Shown: one piece after another, positions 27,579 through 38,300 of the stretch | Layout of the letters: every line of letters begins with the position of its first letter | Numbering within the stretch: position 1 is the first letter of the stretch | Source: Bacteriovorax sp. MedPE-SWde | Lineage (GTDB): Bacteria; Bdellovibrionota; Bacteriovoracia; Bacteriovoracales; Bacteriovoracaceae | Direction of reading: 5' to 3' | Length of the DNA: 64,000 nucleotides | NCBI GenBank assembly: GCA_001874305.1 | Contig: MPCU01000002.1 | Span: 599,900 to 663,899 of the forward strand | Notes under the pieces: generated by a model | Told to the model about the DNA's origin: nothing | Databases searched by the model: none | Seen by the model: only the letters and a program-made list of their open reading frames with translations | Translations under genes and position numbers: made by a program

Positions 27579-28472
27579 TTATGAAAGTTGCTTCTTGCGT
27601 AAACCTTTAAATTTCACCTTGTGCCATGGCAGAGCGAAGAGCACACCCGTTGAAACTAGCAAAAAGCCAATGACTAATTTATCAGTGATTTTCTCACCAA
27701 AAAGAAATATTGCCATTACTGATGCACTTAAAGGACTAAGGAGTTTAAGACAACTTATGAAATTTAAATTGTACTTAGGAAGACAATAAATCATGAGTGT
27801 ATGCCCTAGGATACTTGGTAGCAACGCCAAGAGACAGAGAACTTTCCAGTTTTCAACAAGACCTGTCTGAAGACCAGAGAACTGAAAGCTTCCAAAGAGA
27901 GACATTATACAAATAGCTATAAATCCAAGAATACATGTAAACAAATTAAGGTAGAAAGTATACACTCCGTTATTTAGAGATACTCTATTTCTCTTCGAAT
28001 AGACCATATATGTTGAATAGAAAAAGGATGCTGTAAGAACCTCTATGATCCCTCTTAAATTAACGCCCTTTTCACTTCCCGAATAGAAAGTAATATAGAT
28101 ACCTAAAATACTTGCAGCAATTGCGAGTAAATATCTCTTTTTAAAACTCTCTCCTAGAACGAGAAATCCAATTATTGCCGTAAAAATAGGGTTCGAAGCA
28201 AATGTTACTGCCGTAACTCCTACATCTAGCTTGGGAACACCACTAAACCATGACAGGAAGTGAACGAAGAGCACGAGGCTAGATACTAGTATCATTTTGA
28301 AATCAGACTTTGTTAAGGTCCTTAGGTCCTTCCACGCAAACGGAAGTAATATTAGAGAAACTATTACAAGTCGCCAAAACAATATCGTCAGGGGCTCCAT
28401 ACTAAGGAACTTGACGATAACTGGTGCTGTAGAAAGCATGAAAACTGATAGTAAAAGTATTAAGTGCTGCAT
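27579..28472 (-). CDS. EamA/DMT-family transporter
   Basis: This 297-residue protein has ten hydrophobic helices in two EamA repeats, with the family segments FWRLVIVSLILLP and ASNPIFTAIIGFLVLGE in the first and LSPLSASVMAIFLFGEKIT in the second. Drug/metabolite transporters of this kind export amino acids, nucleosides or similar compounds. The substrate cannot be assigned. The start codon lacks a strong Shine-Dalgarno; the gene is divergent from the peroxiredoxin-like gene. Confidence 0.87.
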   Translation of the reverse strand: MQHLILLLSVFMLSTAPVIVKFLSMEPLTILFWRLVIVSLILLPFAWKDLRTLTKSDFKMILVSSLVLFVHFLSWFSGVPKLDVGVTAVTFASNPIFTAIIGFLVLGESFKKRYLLAIAASILGIYITFYSGSEKGVNLRGIIEVLTASFFYSTYMVYSKRNRVSLNNGVYTFYLNLFTCILGFIAICIMSLFGSFQFSGLQTGLVENWKVLCLLALLPSILGHTLMIYCLPKYNLNFISCLKLLSPLSASVMAIFLFGEKITDKLVIGFLLVSTGVLFALPWHKVKFKGLRKKQLS

Positions 28473-28524
28473 AGTTTCAACTTAGCAGTTACAAATGATC
28501 GTGTCGAGCAAGCTCTTTTTAATA

Positions 28525-28552
28525 TTGAAGCTTTTCAAGAATACGTTAGAAT
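28525..28552 (+). promoter_or_regulatory. promoter that may give a leaderless mRNA
   Basis: TTGAAG (28525-28530) and TAGAAT (28547-28552) are 16 bases apart. Transcription would start at about 28558, the ATG itself, and no Shine-Dalgarno precedes that ATG. Confidence 0.4.
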
Positions 28553-28557
28553 AACTT

Positions 28558-29067
28558 ATGTCTATTTTAAATGATTTAATTATGAATACGATGGACCTTG
28601 GAACAAAGAAGAAAGTTCCCTCGATCCAATTATCACAAACCATCTCTGATTGGAATTTACAGCTTACTAATAAGCGTGAAGTTCCTATTTCTGACATTGT
28701 AAAAAATGGCCCTCTACTTATAATATTTATAAGAGGAACTTGGTGTCCATTTTGTAGAATGCATATGAACAAACTTAGAAATTGGGTGAAGAAACTTAGT
28801 CAAACTAGTGCGACAATCATTGTTGTTTCATCTGAGCCTGCTGAGAAAATAAGGGAGTGGCTAAGAACAAACTCCTTCCCTTATCTCTTTGCCTCAGATG
28901 AAAAATCTGAACTAGCAGATCACTTTGGAGTAAGGATTCGTCCCAATGATTTTTCACAGGCCGCTACCTTTCTCATAGATTCCAACCTTAGTGTTAGACT
29001 TGCTTATACAGGAAAGAGATCAAAGAAGAACTATGTTGCTATGGAAGAAGCATTAAAGTCAGTCTAA
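28558..29067 (+). CDS. peroxiredoxin-like (AhpC/TSA) protein
   Basis: This 169-residue protein has a thioredoxin fold with GTWCPFCRMHM, a CxxC-type motif in the peroxiredoxin-like subgroup. It continues with VSSEPAEKI and a strand ending ATFLIDSNLSVR. It should be a cytoplasmic thiol peroxidase or oxidoreductase; no signal peptide is seen. In-frame Met9 and Met12 are alternative starts, but none has a Shine-Dalgarno, and the promoter position favours a leaderless start at the first ATG. Confidence 0.8.
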   Translation: MSILNDLIMNTMDLGTKKKVPSIQLSQTISDWNLQLTNKREVPISDIVKNGPLLIIFIRGTWCPFCRMHMNKLRNWVKKLSQTSATIIVVSSEPAEKIREWLRTNSFPYLFASDEKSELADHFGVRIRPNDFSQAATFLIDSNLSVRLAYTGKRSKKNYVAMEEALKSV

Positions 29068-29071
29068 TTAT

Positions 29072-29827
29072 CTAAGATTCTAGCTGCTTTAAAATTTCTA
29101 GAGAAAAACAATGTACGTCACCCGGCCATCTTGCAGTAATGATATTTTTATCAACAACGCAAAATCCTGGTGATGGTTTTTCAAGGGAGTCTCTATCTAA
29201 TCCATAGGGACCGATAGAAATATTGTTCTGATCACTAATGGCCGCCTTAACTTCATTTTGCGTAGAAAGTCCTGGGTAGGTTCTATAATAAGTTCCCATC
29301 CAAGCACATGTAAGAAAGTATGCTAAGTTTTCCATCCAATTCGGCAAGACAGTTATTTTCTTATCATAAATAATAGATTTTCTTGTCTTTAAATCTATAG
29401 TTCTCGCTAGAATAAGAACTCCGTGACAGATCGCTGCGATAGTTTTTTTCGCTTCCATAAATCTCAAGGTCACATCTTGAAGAATAGCAGACTCTAAGTA
29501 AGGCCTAACATCTTTGGCATGACCACCAGGAAGAATGAGGGCCGAATACTCTTCGACACTTATATCAGAATATTTGATAGGATTTTTAAACTCAGGTGAT
29601 TCAATCATTTTGGAATATGCCAAACGAGAGTTTCTATCCGCTCTCATAGAAAACTTCAAAAACCATAGCCCTTTGCCTGTCACCATAATGGGATCAGCTT
29701 TTGCTAAATTTCCATCTGGGGTAGCAAAAGTAATGTCATGACCTCTTTCAGATAATAACTTCCAAGGAATAGCGGCCTCTGATGGATCAAAGCCATTAGT
29801 AGGTATTGGGATTAGAACCTTACTCAT
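29072..29827 (-). CDS. DJ-1/PfpI-family protein
   Basis: This 251-residue protein has the class I glutamine-amidotransferase-like fold with the nucleophile elbow AAICHGVLIL and the upstream Glu in LPGGHAKD-type context. DJ-1/PfpI members are glyoxalase III, chaperones (Hsp31) or proteases; at 251 residues it is close to the Hsp31/YraA group, but the reaction cannot be fixed. It starts 12 bases after the pentapeptide-repeat gene and has a GAGGT Shine-Dalgarno, so the two form an operon. Confidence 0.85.
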   Translation of the reverse strand: MSKVLIPIPTNGFDPSEAAIPWKLLSERGHDITFATPDGNLAKADPIMVTGKGLWFLKFSMRADRNSRLAYSKMIESPEFKNPIKYSDISVEEYSALILPGGHAKDVRPYLESAILQDVTLRFMEAKKTIAAICHGVLILARTIDLKTRKSIIYDKKITVLPNWMENLAYFLTCAWMGTYYRTYPGLSTQNEVKAAISDQNNISIGPYGLDRDSLEKPSPGFCVVDKNIITARWPGDVHCFSLEILKQLES

Positions 29828-29839
29828 TTCTACCTCATT

Positions 29840-30406
29840 TTATTCAACAGTTATTTCTAGAGCACTTAACAATGTTAGAGCTTCAGGAAGAGAAAACTTT
29901 GCTTTTTTGATCTTACTAAATAGTGGATCTATATCATATTCAGTCGCTCCTCTAAAGTCTGCACCACTAAGATTAGAGTTATTAAAGTTAGCACCTCTTA
30001 AGTTACAACCGCTAAAGTTTGCATTTGAAAAATCACTCTCACTTAAGACAACATCTTTTAGACTACACTTCTCAAAGCTTGCACCACTAGACTCAACTTG
30101 CTGAAAGAGAGAGTAATCTAGTAGGCATTCTTCAAAGCTTATTTGGAATAATGAGTTACAGTTTGAAAAGTTAACCCCAACAAGTTTAGAGTTTATCACT
30201 GAAAAATCTCTAAATGTCGCTCCATCAATTTGAATATTACTAAGGTTACATTTAATAAACTGACACTCAATGAATTTACTATTTTTAAAGTTAAAATCCG
30301 TCAGGTTAAGACCCTCAAAAGTACAACTGATAAACTCAGCACCGACACATTCAGATATTCCATCAAAGTCCGAGAGGTTAATTTCTTCATCTTCAAAATA
30401 TTTCAT
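29840..30406 (-). CDS. pentapeptide-repeat protein
   Basis: This 188-residue protein consists of tandem five-residue units of the A(D/N)LXX type (NLTDFNFKNSKF, ANFSGCNLRGANF, NLSGADFRGA), which fold as a right-handed quadrilateral helix. Some members mimic DNA and protect gyrase from quinolones (Qnr-like); others are of unknown role. It has no signal peptide. The ATG at 30406 is preferred over the adjacent GTG because AAGG lies 8 bases upstream. The DJ-1-like gene follows. Confidence 0.85.
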   Translation of the reverse strand: MKYFEDEEINLSDFDGISECVGAEFISCTFEGLNLTDFNFKNSKFIECQFIKCNLSNIQIDGATFRDFSVINSKLVGVNFSNCNSLFQISFEECLLDYSLFQQVESSGASFEKCSLKDVVLSESDFSNANFSGCNLRGANFNNSNLSGADFRGATEYDIDPLFSKIKKAKFSLPEALTLLSALEITVE

Positions 30407-30501
30407 CACTATTGCCTTAGTTACACTTAAGAACTCTAAGATATCAATTAATTACACTACACTATGAATATATCCTCAAAGTATGGAAAACACTAGGTTC
30501 G

Positions 30502-30510
30502 TGCTAATAT
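30502..30510 (+). promoter_or_regulatory. extended -10 promoter adjoining the histidine kinase start
   Basis: TGCTAATAT is an extended -10 element (TGn plus TAATAT at 30505-30510). It places the transcript start at about 30517, the A of the kinase ATG, which has no Shine-Dalgarno. Confidence 0.4.
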
Positions 30511-30516
30511 TTGTTT

Positions 30517-32202
30517 ATGAAAATATTCACTTTACGTAAAACTCAAGTAATTCTCGCCCTATTACTTCTCACTAGTATTTTTGGAAGTCTTGCACCATTA
30601 GTAGGATTAAATATCCAAATCTTACCGGTCATCGATAAAATCCAAGATGAAAATAATGAAACCATAAAGAACTTTAAAACCTTCCATGGCCTTCTCGATA
30701 TATCTAAAAGCGCCGATAAAATATATCACAATATATCTAAAGATAATAAAGACCTTAAGGTCTGGAATAAAAAAGTGGCACTCCTAGAAAAGAGTATTCC
30801 TCCAGGAGTCATCAAAAATCTCTTTAATGAAGAGACTATCTACTACGATCAAGCATTCCAACTTAGTCACGAGATAGGAACTGAAAGGTACGGACTAATA
30901 GGGAAGCTTCGAAAAATAATTCACAAATACGAGACTCTTACTAAGAGTGATACGGCCAAGAGAATAAGAAAACTTGAGCTAAGAAGAAGAGAAAAGGACT
31001 TTCTTCTCAGGCTAGATCAAGAGCATATTGATAAGTTTGATGATGCCTTAGAGGAGGCCTTAAATTTCTCTACCCCAAAAGAAAGGAAGCTCTTATTAGA
31101 GTATTCCAAAGTATTTAAACGTATAATAAATAAGTCACTTTTAAAGCAAGGCTATTTTCAAGATGCCACAAGAATTTCAGAAAAAATTAATGATAGATTA
31201 GCTAATGTAATTGATAAACAAAAGGGTTCTCATGCCATGACTGTGCACCTTATAGATGACTTTAAGTATAAACTCACTCATATAATCATAGTTGCAATCT
31301 GTTTCATAGTCGCTTCAATTGCTTATATTTTTAGAGTTGTCCAAATAGAAAATACCAGAAAAGAAAAGCTTATTAGAAATGTAGAAAATAAGCTTCATGA
31401 AAACTTACGTCTACAAGAACAGCTGGTAGCACAGGAAAAGCTTTCAAGTCTTGGAGTCTTGTCCGCAGGTATTGCCCACGAGGTAAGAAATCCTTTAAAT
31501 TTAATTTCAGGCTCTGCTCAAAATATTAATGTAATCCTTACTGACTTAATTGATGATAGTGAAAAAGGAAGCATCACAATCTCTCCAACAGTAAGCACTG
31601 AAATTTCCGCCTTAAAAGAGATGTCTGATATAATCCTTTCATCTACATCAAGAGCGAACTCTATTGTTTCCAATATGCTATCTATTTCATCTAACAAGAA
31701 TAGAGATAAAGAGATATTTGATCTCTCTCTTACATTACAGGAAAGTTACAACCTCTCCTACCACGCGATGAGAGCTTCAACTCCGTTTGATCTCGTTTCT
31801 TTTATAAAGCTTGATCCAAATTGCGAAGTCCTTGGTCTCAAATCAGAGATATCACGGGCATTTATCAATATTATAGATAACTCCCTCTACGCTCTTAGAG
31901 AAAAGCTTCAAAGAGAAAAAAAGAAAGGCTCTAACTACAGACCAGAAATTTCAATTGGCCTGCAAGTTCAAAATGATACTATAACTATAACAATTGAAGA
32001 TAATGGTATTGGAATTGATCAAGCAATTATTGATAAGGTCTCAGATCCGTTCTTTACAACGAAACCAACCGGTCAAGGAACAGGCCTGGGAATGCACTTT
32101 GTCTTTGATTGCATAAAAGAGCACCGAGGTTCACTTAAAGTTGACAGTAAACTCAATGAATATACAAAAATAACAGTAACCTTTAACAATAACTTATCTT
32201 AA
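30517..32202 (+). CDS. membrane sensor histidine kinase
   Basis: This 561-residue protein has an N-terminal membrane helix (about 8-30), a periplasmic sensor of roughly 220 residues with long helices, a second helix near 250-270, then HisKA with phospho-acceptor His in SAGIAHEVRNPLN and a HATPase domain (N-box NIIDNSLYAL, DNGIGI, GQGTGLGMHF). It would autophosphorylate and pass phosphate to a response regulator, but no receiver-domain protein is encoded near. The first in-frame codon is a TTG two codons earlier; the ATG at 30517 is used. It overlaps the convergent VOC gene by 4 bases. Confidence 0.9.
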   Translation: MKIFTLRKTQVILALLLLTSIFGSLAPLVGLNIQILPVIDKIQDENNETIKNFKTFHGLLDISKSADKIYHNISKDNKDLKVWNKKVALLEKSIPPGVIKNLFNEETIYYDQAFQLSHEIGTERYGLIGKLRKIIHKYETLTKSDTAKRIRKLELRRREKDFLLRLDQEHIDKFDDALEEALNFSTPKERKLLLEYSKVFKRIINKSLLKQGYFQDATRISEKINDRLANVIDKQKGSHAMTVHLIDDFKYKLTHIIIVAICFIVASIAYIFRVVQIENTRKEKLIRNVENKLHENLRLQEQLVAQEKLSSLGVLSAGIAHEVRNPLNLISGSAQNINVILTDLIDDSEKGSITISPTVSTEISALKEMSDIILSSTSRANSIVSNMLSISSNKNRDKEIFDLSLTLQESYNLSYHAMRASTPFDLVSFIKLDPNCEVLGLKSEISRAFINIIDNSLYALREKLQREKKKGSNYRPEISIGLQVQNDTITITIEDNGIGIDQAIIDKVSDPFFTTKPTGQGTGLGMHFVFDCIKEHRGSLKVDSKLNEYTKITVTFNNNLS

Positions 32203-32585
32203 TTGGCCACATCAGCAAAAATATCAATTTGATTCCCACTAGGGTCTTTTACAGAAGCATATCTTTGTCCCCAAAAAGCATCCCACGGTTCTTTGTGACC
32301 CTTGTAACCGGCACTGATAATATCGCTATATAACTTATCTACTCTTTTAACATCTGACTGCTTAAAGCAAAGAGTAATATTAGATATTGTTGCGGGGGTC
32401 CAATTTGGATCAATCTTAGAGAGAAGTTCAAATGAGTCTATCATAATTCTCATACCGCTTGGCAAAACTGATTCATGGTGACCTTCACCAATCATTTTAA
32501 AATCTAACCCAAAGAATCCATAGAACTTTAAGCTATCTTCTATATTTTTTGCGGCAATTCCAATCGCATCAAGACTCATTCTCAC
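32199..32585 (-). CDS. VOC/glyoxalase-fold protein
   Basis: This 128-residue protein has the vicinal-oxygen-chelate fold: DAIGIAAKNIEDSLKFYGF at the start, a central strand, and GQRYASVKDPSGNQIDIF near the end. Members include glyoxalase I, dioxygenases and drug-binding proteins; metal ligands are not all evident, so a binding role is possible. It has a GAGGGG Shine-Dalgarno and follows the AraC-type gene by 11 bases. Confidence 0.83.
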   Translation of the reverse strand: MRMSLDAIGIAAKNIEDSLKFYGFFGLDFKMIGEGHHESVLPSGMRIMIDSFELLSKIDPNWTPATISNITLCFKQSDVKRVDKLYSDIISAGYKGHKEPWDAFWGQRYASVKDPSGNQIDIFADVAN

Positions 32586-32596
32586 CCCTCTTAAAA

Positions 32597-33466
32597 TTAT
32601 TTTACTGGTATAGCGTAGTACATAACTGAACTATTAGAAACGGGATCATACTCATTTCCATAGAACTCTAAATCAGTTGTTTCAGCATGCCTCTTACCGC
32701 TTTGGGGAAGCCATGTTGAAAAAATATAGTTTATAGTACTATCAATCTTACTAACATCACCCTTATGAGTAAACTTAGCATATTCGCACTCATCAATTTT
32801 AACAGCACACATTCCCTCTGGTAATGTCGCCTTTGAATCAACCTCAATAGCACAATAGTACTCAAGTTCATCAGAATTCTCACTTAATTGCCTAACAACT
32901 CCATAGCAAATCTCTCCGGTAGAGTTTGTTATCTCACCCAATCGAGGAAGAAAATCCTGCCATAGTTGTGGTAACTTTTCACTGACATTATTCTTATCTG
33001 AGTCAGCTCCATAGAATGTTGTTCTAAGACCAACTAATGTCATTTCTCTTTGTTTGTAAATTTCTGGCTGCATACTTATCCCCTTATTAATATGTTCTAA
33101 GTAGGATTCATCGAATTTGACCTTCGTGAAGCAATACCTCTTTTCACCAGAGGACCGATACTTTGCCGGCGTTGTATCGAATGCTTTTTTAAAGGCCCTT
33201 GAATAACTCTCTTGAGTCTCAAACCCAGCATTCAAAGCAATATCAATTATTCGAGCATTAGTATTGGCCAAGTGACTTAATGAAAGACCTAGACGTCGAC
33301 TTCTAATATAAGTCTTCAAGGTCTCACCAGTTAATGCCTTAAATACTCTTTGGAAGTGCCACAGACTCATACCTGCTTGCTTGGAAATAGCATCAAAGGT
33401 TACATTTTGATCAATATTATTTTCGATGTAATCAACACCACGTTGAATTTGTTCTAAGTAATTCAT
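32597..33466 (-). CDS. AraC-family regulator with GyrI-like effector domain
   Basis: This 289-residue protein has two helix-turn-helix motifs in its first 100 residues (DAISKQAGMSLWHFQRVFK and DIALNAGFETQESYSRAFK) followed by a GyrI/SbmC-type effector-binding domain (about 120-285). This layout matches Rob-like regulators that sense amphipathic drugs or toxins. The VOC gene is directly downstream, so a drug-response role is plausible. The Shine-Dalgarno is AGGAGAG. Confidence 0.9.
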   Translation of the reverse strand: MNYLEQIQRGVDYIENNIDQNVTFDAISKQAGMSLWHFQRVFKALTGETLKTYIRSRRLGLSLSHLANTNARIIDIALNAGFETQESYSRAFKKAFDTTPAKYRSSGEKRYCFTKVKFDESYLEHINKGISMQPEIYKQREMTLVGLRTTFYGADSDKNNVSEKLPQLWQDFLPRLGEITNSTGEICYGVVRQLSENSDELEYYCAIEVDSKATLPEGMCAVKIDECEYAKFTHKGDVSKIDSTINYIFSTWLPQSGKRHAETTDLEFYGNEYDPVSNSSVMYYAIPVK

Positions 33467-33529
33467 GAACTCTCCTACGAGAATAATATGCCATATACCT
33501 AAAGCTGATTTTTGATATTTTGTGCTAAA

Positions 33530-35347
33530 TTAATTTGTATATGTCATTACAACAACATCAACATTCTCAGATTTTCCAGGAATTTTAATACTGTCATTAT
33601 TTATATTCCATTTAACTAGTTCTTTCTCTTCTAACTGAGTAAAGAAAACTCGACTAACGCCTAACTGTTCTTTTTCAGCTATTGCCTGAAGTTTTGCAGC
33701 TAAATTTACAGTATTTCCAAAGTAATCAATCCCAGTATTCTGATTGACCCCTATAACCTTACCTAGGTGGGCACTAATTCTTAACTGAAAATCAAAGTGA
33801 CTGTGATTAGCATCAAAGTACTCATGAAGTCCTTCAGATGCTCGAATAGCATTTAAAGGAGATGGAAAACTTGCCATGACGGCATCACCAATTGTTTTTA
33901 TTATAACTCCATCTTGATCTTCAAAAATTTTATAGACAGCTTTAAAGTGATCCTTAATCTGTGTAAATGCGGCCTTGTCACCATTAAGCTCATAGAACTT
34001 TGTAGATGAAACGATATCCGTAAATACTATAGTCTGTTCTCCAAGATATAATTGTATCCCTTCACCTAAACCATCATTTCCAAAGTATTTTTTAAACTCT
34101 GGTAATGCAAATATATCTTTTGGTCTTAAGAAGTGATCATCACAAACTTTTTCTTCAAGTAAAATTGTTTTATCTTTATCAAATAAGCTTAAAATATCTA
34201 ATTCAAATTTAGAGTTTATTGACAGCCTTTGACTTTCTTGGGTATTCCATTCAACTTTATCTACTTCACCATTATTTACATCAAGCTCTAATACATGCGA
34301 TTCACCAAGAACTCTTACCGCATAATATCCTTCTCTTAATTCGAAACATTGTTTAAGGTCTTGTTTAGAATTTAACTTCCATTGAAATTTAATATGGTCT
34401 TTCTTAGCTGGTTCGGCGGCACAGAAAACTAAATTCTTAACTTCTCTTATTTCTTTACTAATTCTAAATGTTACCTCAACTGCATTTTCAACATTAGTTT
34501 CAAATTTGATCTTACATGCATCACAATGATCAACATCGAGAAGATTAACAAGTTTTGAATTTTCTGTTCTAGGTCCCAAGCAAGAAGGACAGATTATATC
34601 CCAGCTAATATTTAAGATATTAAAGTGAGTCGCAACAAGAAAGTCTTTAAGTATGTCCCTTTCTATTAATCCTCTTTCTTCGATAAAGTATAGAGGTCTA
34701 AGTCGATAGAGATCCATATCATCTCCACTTGAGATAAGCTCACGTAATAGATTCTCCCCCTCTTTACTAAGTCCAGCTGCCCTTGCCTCTTCAAGTCTTG
34801 CTTCCAGTATTGCCGTCTGAAGTGAAGAGAGCTTGTCTGAATTATCACTATAGAAACTTGGCAGCTTTTTACCAGCAATGGCATCAGAATCCATCTGATC
34901 CACAAGTTTAGCAATGTCCTTTAAAACAACTCCTAATCCTAGCTCCAAAAACTTCTTAGCAATCCATCCATTTGGAATAAACCCCATATAAATATAGAGA
35001 TACCCTTCTTCAAAATAAAAAATAGTGTGGTTATAGTGACCCATACCCTCGATATATTCACGGTCAAGGACCATGCTCTCGCCATATTTCCATTTCCAAG
35101 GGTGCTCAATCCATTCTTGCTTCTTACCCATCATCATTGTTGTGACAATTAGCTTTCCAGCTTCTTCACGTTCATGCCTCTCTTTCATTCCAAGCGCTCT
35201 ATTAAAACGAGAGGTATCAGAAAGCCATCTCCAGACAAGATTCTTATCTGATTTAAATGGTATCTTTATATAGGAGTCTACAAGGTTGTCCATTCCCTTA
35301 ATTTCTTCTGGCCACGGGTATTTTGAAAGAAGTGCTTCTTTTTCCAT
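33530..35347 (-). CDS. class III adenylate cyclase-like protein with N-terminal DUF5939-type region
   Basis: This 605-residue protein has an N-terminal region of about 430 residues resembling the SRPBCC/DUF5939 part of bacterial cyclases, including a CPSC...CDAC zinc-type cluster, then a class III catalytic domain. Metal Asp residues are in FTDIVSST and GDAVMASF. The specificity pair of adenylate cyclases is present (Lys in KTIGD, Asp in IDYFG). In the transition-state motif, NLAAR is NLAAK, so the key Arg is Lys. It lies 2 bases behind an RND permease gene. It would make cAMP, possibly at reduced rate. It shows no membrane helices. Confidence 0.87.
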   Translation of the reverse strand: MEKEALLSKYPWPEEIKGMDNLVDSYIKIPFKSDKNLVWRWLSDTSRFNRALGMKERHEREEAGKLIVTTMMMGKKQEWIEHPWKWKYGESMVLDREYIEGMGHYNHTIFYFEEGYLYIYMGFIPNGWIAKKFLELGLGVVLKDIAKLVDQMDSDAIAGKKLPSFYSDNSDKLSSLQTAILEARLEEARAAGLSKEGENLLRELISSGDDMDLYRLRPLYFIEERGLIERDILKDFLVATHFNILNISWDIICPSCLGPRTENSKLVNLLDVDHCDACKIKFETNVENAVEVTFRISKEIREVKNLVFCAAEPAKKDHIKFQWKLNSKQDLKQCFELREGYYAVRVLGESHVLELDVNNGEVDKVEWNTQESQRLSINSKFELDILSLFDKDKTILLEEKVCDDHFLRPKDIFALPEFKKYFGNDGLGEGIQLYLGEQTIVFTDIVSSTKFYELNGDKAAFTQIKDHFKAVYKIFEDQDGVIIKTIGDAVMASFPSPLNAIRASEGLHEYFDANHSHFDFQLRISAHLGKVIGVNQNTGIDYFGNTVNLAAKLQAIAEKEQLGVSRVFFTQLEEKELVKWNINNDSIKIPGKSENVDVVVMTYTN

Positions 35348-35349
35348 AA

Positions 35350-38300
35350 TTATTGTCTCGTTCTAACACTAAAGAATGTATATAAGCTTGGTACTAAAAT
35401 CAGTGTAATAACCGTTCCAAATGCAAGTCCCCACCCCATTGTCAGCATCATCTCTGCCAACATAGAATCATAACCAGCAACACCATATGCAGTCGGCAAT
35501 ATACCTGCAACAGTTGTAATTGTTGTCACAATAACAGGTCTTAGTCGCGTAGAAGCAACCTTTGCAATAATACTCCAACCACATGAATCACCAACAGCTA
35601 GCCTTGTTTCTATTTTATCAATCATGACAATTGCATCATTTATAACAACACCTATCATTCCGAGTGTTCCAATTACCGCAAAGAATCCATAGACAGTCAT
35701 CCCATGTAAGAAGAGTATGTAAATTACTCCCGCAAGACCAAAAGGTACAATTGATAGAACTAGGATAGGTTTAAAAAGCGAGTTAAACATAACAACAAGA
35801 ATAAAGTATATAATCAGGACGACTATTATGATCGAGTTTGAAAATTCACCCTGACTTTTTCTAGAGTCCTCAATTTCACCACGAAACTTCATTATCGCTG
35901 TTGGATACTTACTAATGAGTTCTGGAAAGACATTATCCTCTAAACTTTCAGCTATTTGTAGAGGAGTAATTTCACTGTCCTCTTTAATATTAGCAAAGAT
36001 CATTGATGATCTTTTAAAATTTGTTCTTTTTATATTTACGGGCTTTTGTACGACCTCAACATCTACAATATTCTTAAGGTAAGCAAGTTGGCCTTGTTTA
36101 TTCTCTATTCGCAACTCTAAGAGTTCTTCTAAGTTAGTTTTTGCAGTTGATGGCACAGTCAGGCGAACATCGACTTCCTCCTCTCCCTTATTTATTGAAT
36201 ACAAAATAGAGCCCTCTACAAAGGTTCTAAGTGTAGAAGTTACTTTAGAAGGAGCAACATTATACTTTATAAGACGCTCTTGTTTAAGTTTGAATATATA
36301 CTCTTTCTTTTTAAGAGGTTCTTCAATTTCTACGTCCGTTAGCTCTTTAATACTTTTCATTTTATCTGCTAAGAGCTTTGCTATCTGATCTCTCTTTACA
36401 TCATCATTTTCTTGAATTTGTAATTCTATTGCACTTCCAGAGCTCCACCCCCATCTTCCTTTTATAAATCGAACTTTATCAAGATGAGGAATTCCCTTCG
36501 ATTTGGCTTCCCACTCTTTCATGAGTTCTCTAAGTGGTCTCTCTCTTTCATCAGCAGGCTTAAGCTCAACAAGAATTGAGGCCTCGTTTTCTTTAACTTC
36601 ACCACCTCTGCGAGAAAGAGCAATACTTGATCTTACCCCGACAACATTTTGTTTATCATTAATAAAGAGGTCTTCTAAAGGAGCAATGTAGCGAGCAGTT
36701 TCATCTCTCACAGCACTCTTTTCGGCCTTTACTTTTATAAATACTTCCTGACTCTCCTCACGAGGAAACATAACAAACTTCATTTTTGTCTTAAATAACC
36801 AAACGGACCCTATTAAGAGTGTTATGAAACTTAGCAAAACAGGGATTCTCATCTTAAATACTTTTAAGAGAAATCTTTCATATATATCTTCATATTTATG
36901 AAACCAGGACTTCTGTCCTTCATCTTTAGAGAATCTATCTAAGAGAAATGTTTTTCCGGCCATATGAGCAGGTAAAACAAATAACGACTCAATTAATGAT
37001 CCGATAAGCATGAGAATAACAACTAAAGGAATATATGAGACAAGTTTTCCAAAGAAACCTTCAAAGAAGATAAGAGGAATAAAGGCGACACAAGTTGTTA
37101 TGATACTTGCGACAATTGGCTTAAACACTTCACTTGTTCCGATGACAGCTGCATCTTTTAAAGACAGCCCTTCTTCTCGATGTCTTGAAATATTTTCGGC
37201 AATGATAATTGCATCATCAACGACAATCCCAAGTACAATAATTATTCCTGCGAGGGTCATATTATTTATTGTGTATCCAAATAGGCTTGCAGATATCAGT
37301 GTAAACCCTATAGAGAATGGAATCCCCATTGCTACCCAGAATCCGGCCTTAACATCTAAGAAGAAAAGCAAGATAACAAAAATTAAAAAGAAGCCTAGGA
37401 GTCCATTAGAACCAATAATTTTTAATCTATTAGTAACAGCATAGGACTCATCATCCATAAGTACGATACCAATAGAATTTTCCTTATTTGCATCATTAAA
37501 CTTTTTAATAAAGTCCATGACGACTTTCTGTGCACTTAAAATATCAGTCGTTACACTCTTTTTAACATTTAAGAAAATACCTTCATGACCATTAATTTTA
37601 AAAATTGAGTTTGATCTTTGAAAGCCATTCTTTATAGAAGCTATATCAGAAAGCTTAACTCCTCTGCCTTCATAATTTCCTCTAACTATAAAGTTCATAA
37701 GGGAGTCCACTGTCTCTAATTCATTTAGAGCAGTAACCTTACTCTCCCCTCTATCCCTCATAGCGCCAATTGGAACACGAACATTATTCGCTTGAATTTG
37801 TTCTTTGATTTCAGACAAGGAGATTTCCATATCCTGTTTTTTCTTAGGATCTATTTCTATCTGAATTTCAGGGTTCTTATAATATGAGCGATCAATTGAA
37901 CTTATTTCTTTTAACGCCAGTAATTGATTTTCGAAACCTAGAACGTATTTTTGCAGCTCTGCTCTTGATTTTGAATCTAGGTACTTGTGGCCTTTATAAT
38001 AGATACCAATATCTAGTATCGCTTTTTCTGCACTCTTAAATTGTCTAATTCTTGGAAGGTCTCTGATCTCCGCCGGAAGGTTAACTCTAAAGACAGCATC
38101 TTTTATTTCTCGAGTTACTTCTTCTTTATTTGGATAATCATCATCGAGGACAATTCTTAAGCTACTTGAACCGACACTAGAGGTTGTCGTGACCTCTTCT
38201 ATTCCTACGATACCTTTTAATTCATCTTCCAACGGCTTAGTTACAAACAACTCGACATCTTCCGCAGGAGCCCCGGGATAAGAAGTCTTTACTCTAATCC

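Noticed and set aside
29840..30406. Quinolone-resistance Qnr protein
   Set aside because: It is a pentapeptide-repeat protein, but nothing visible separates Qnr from other members, so no resistance call is made.
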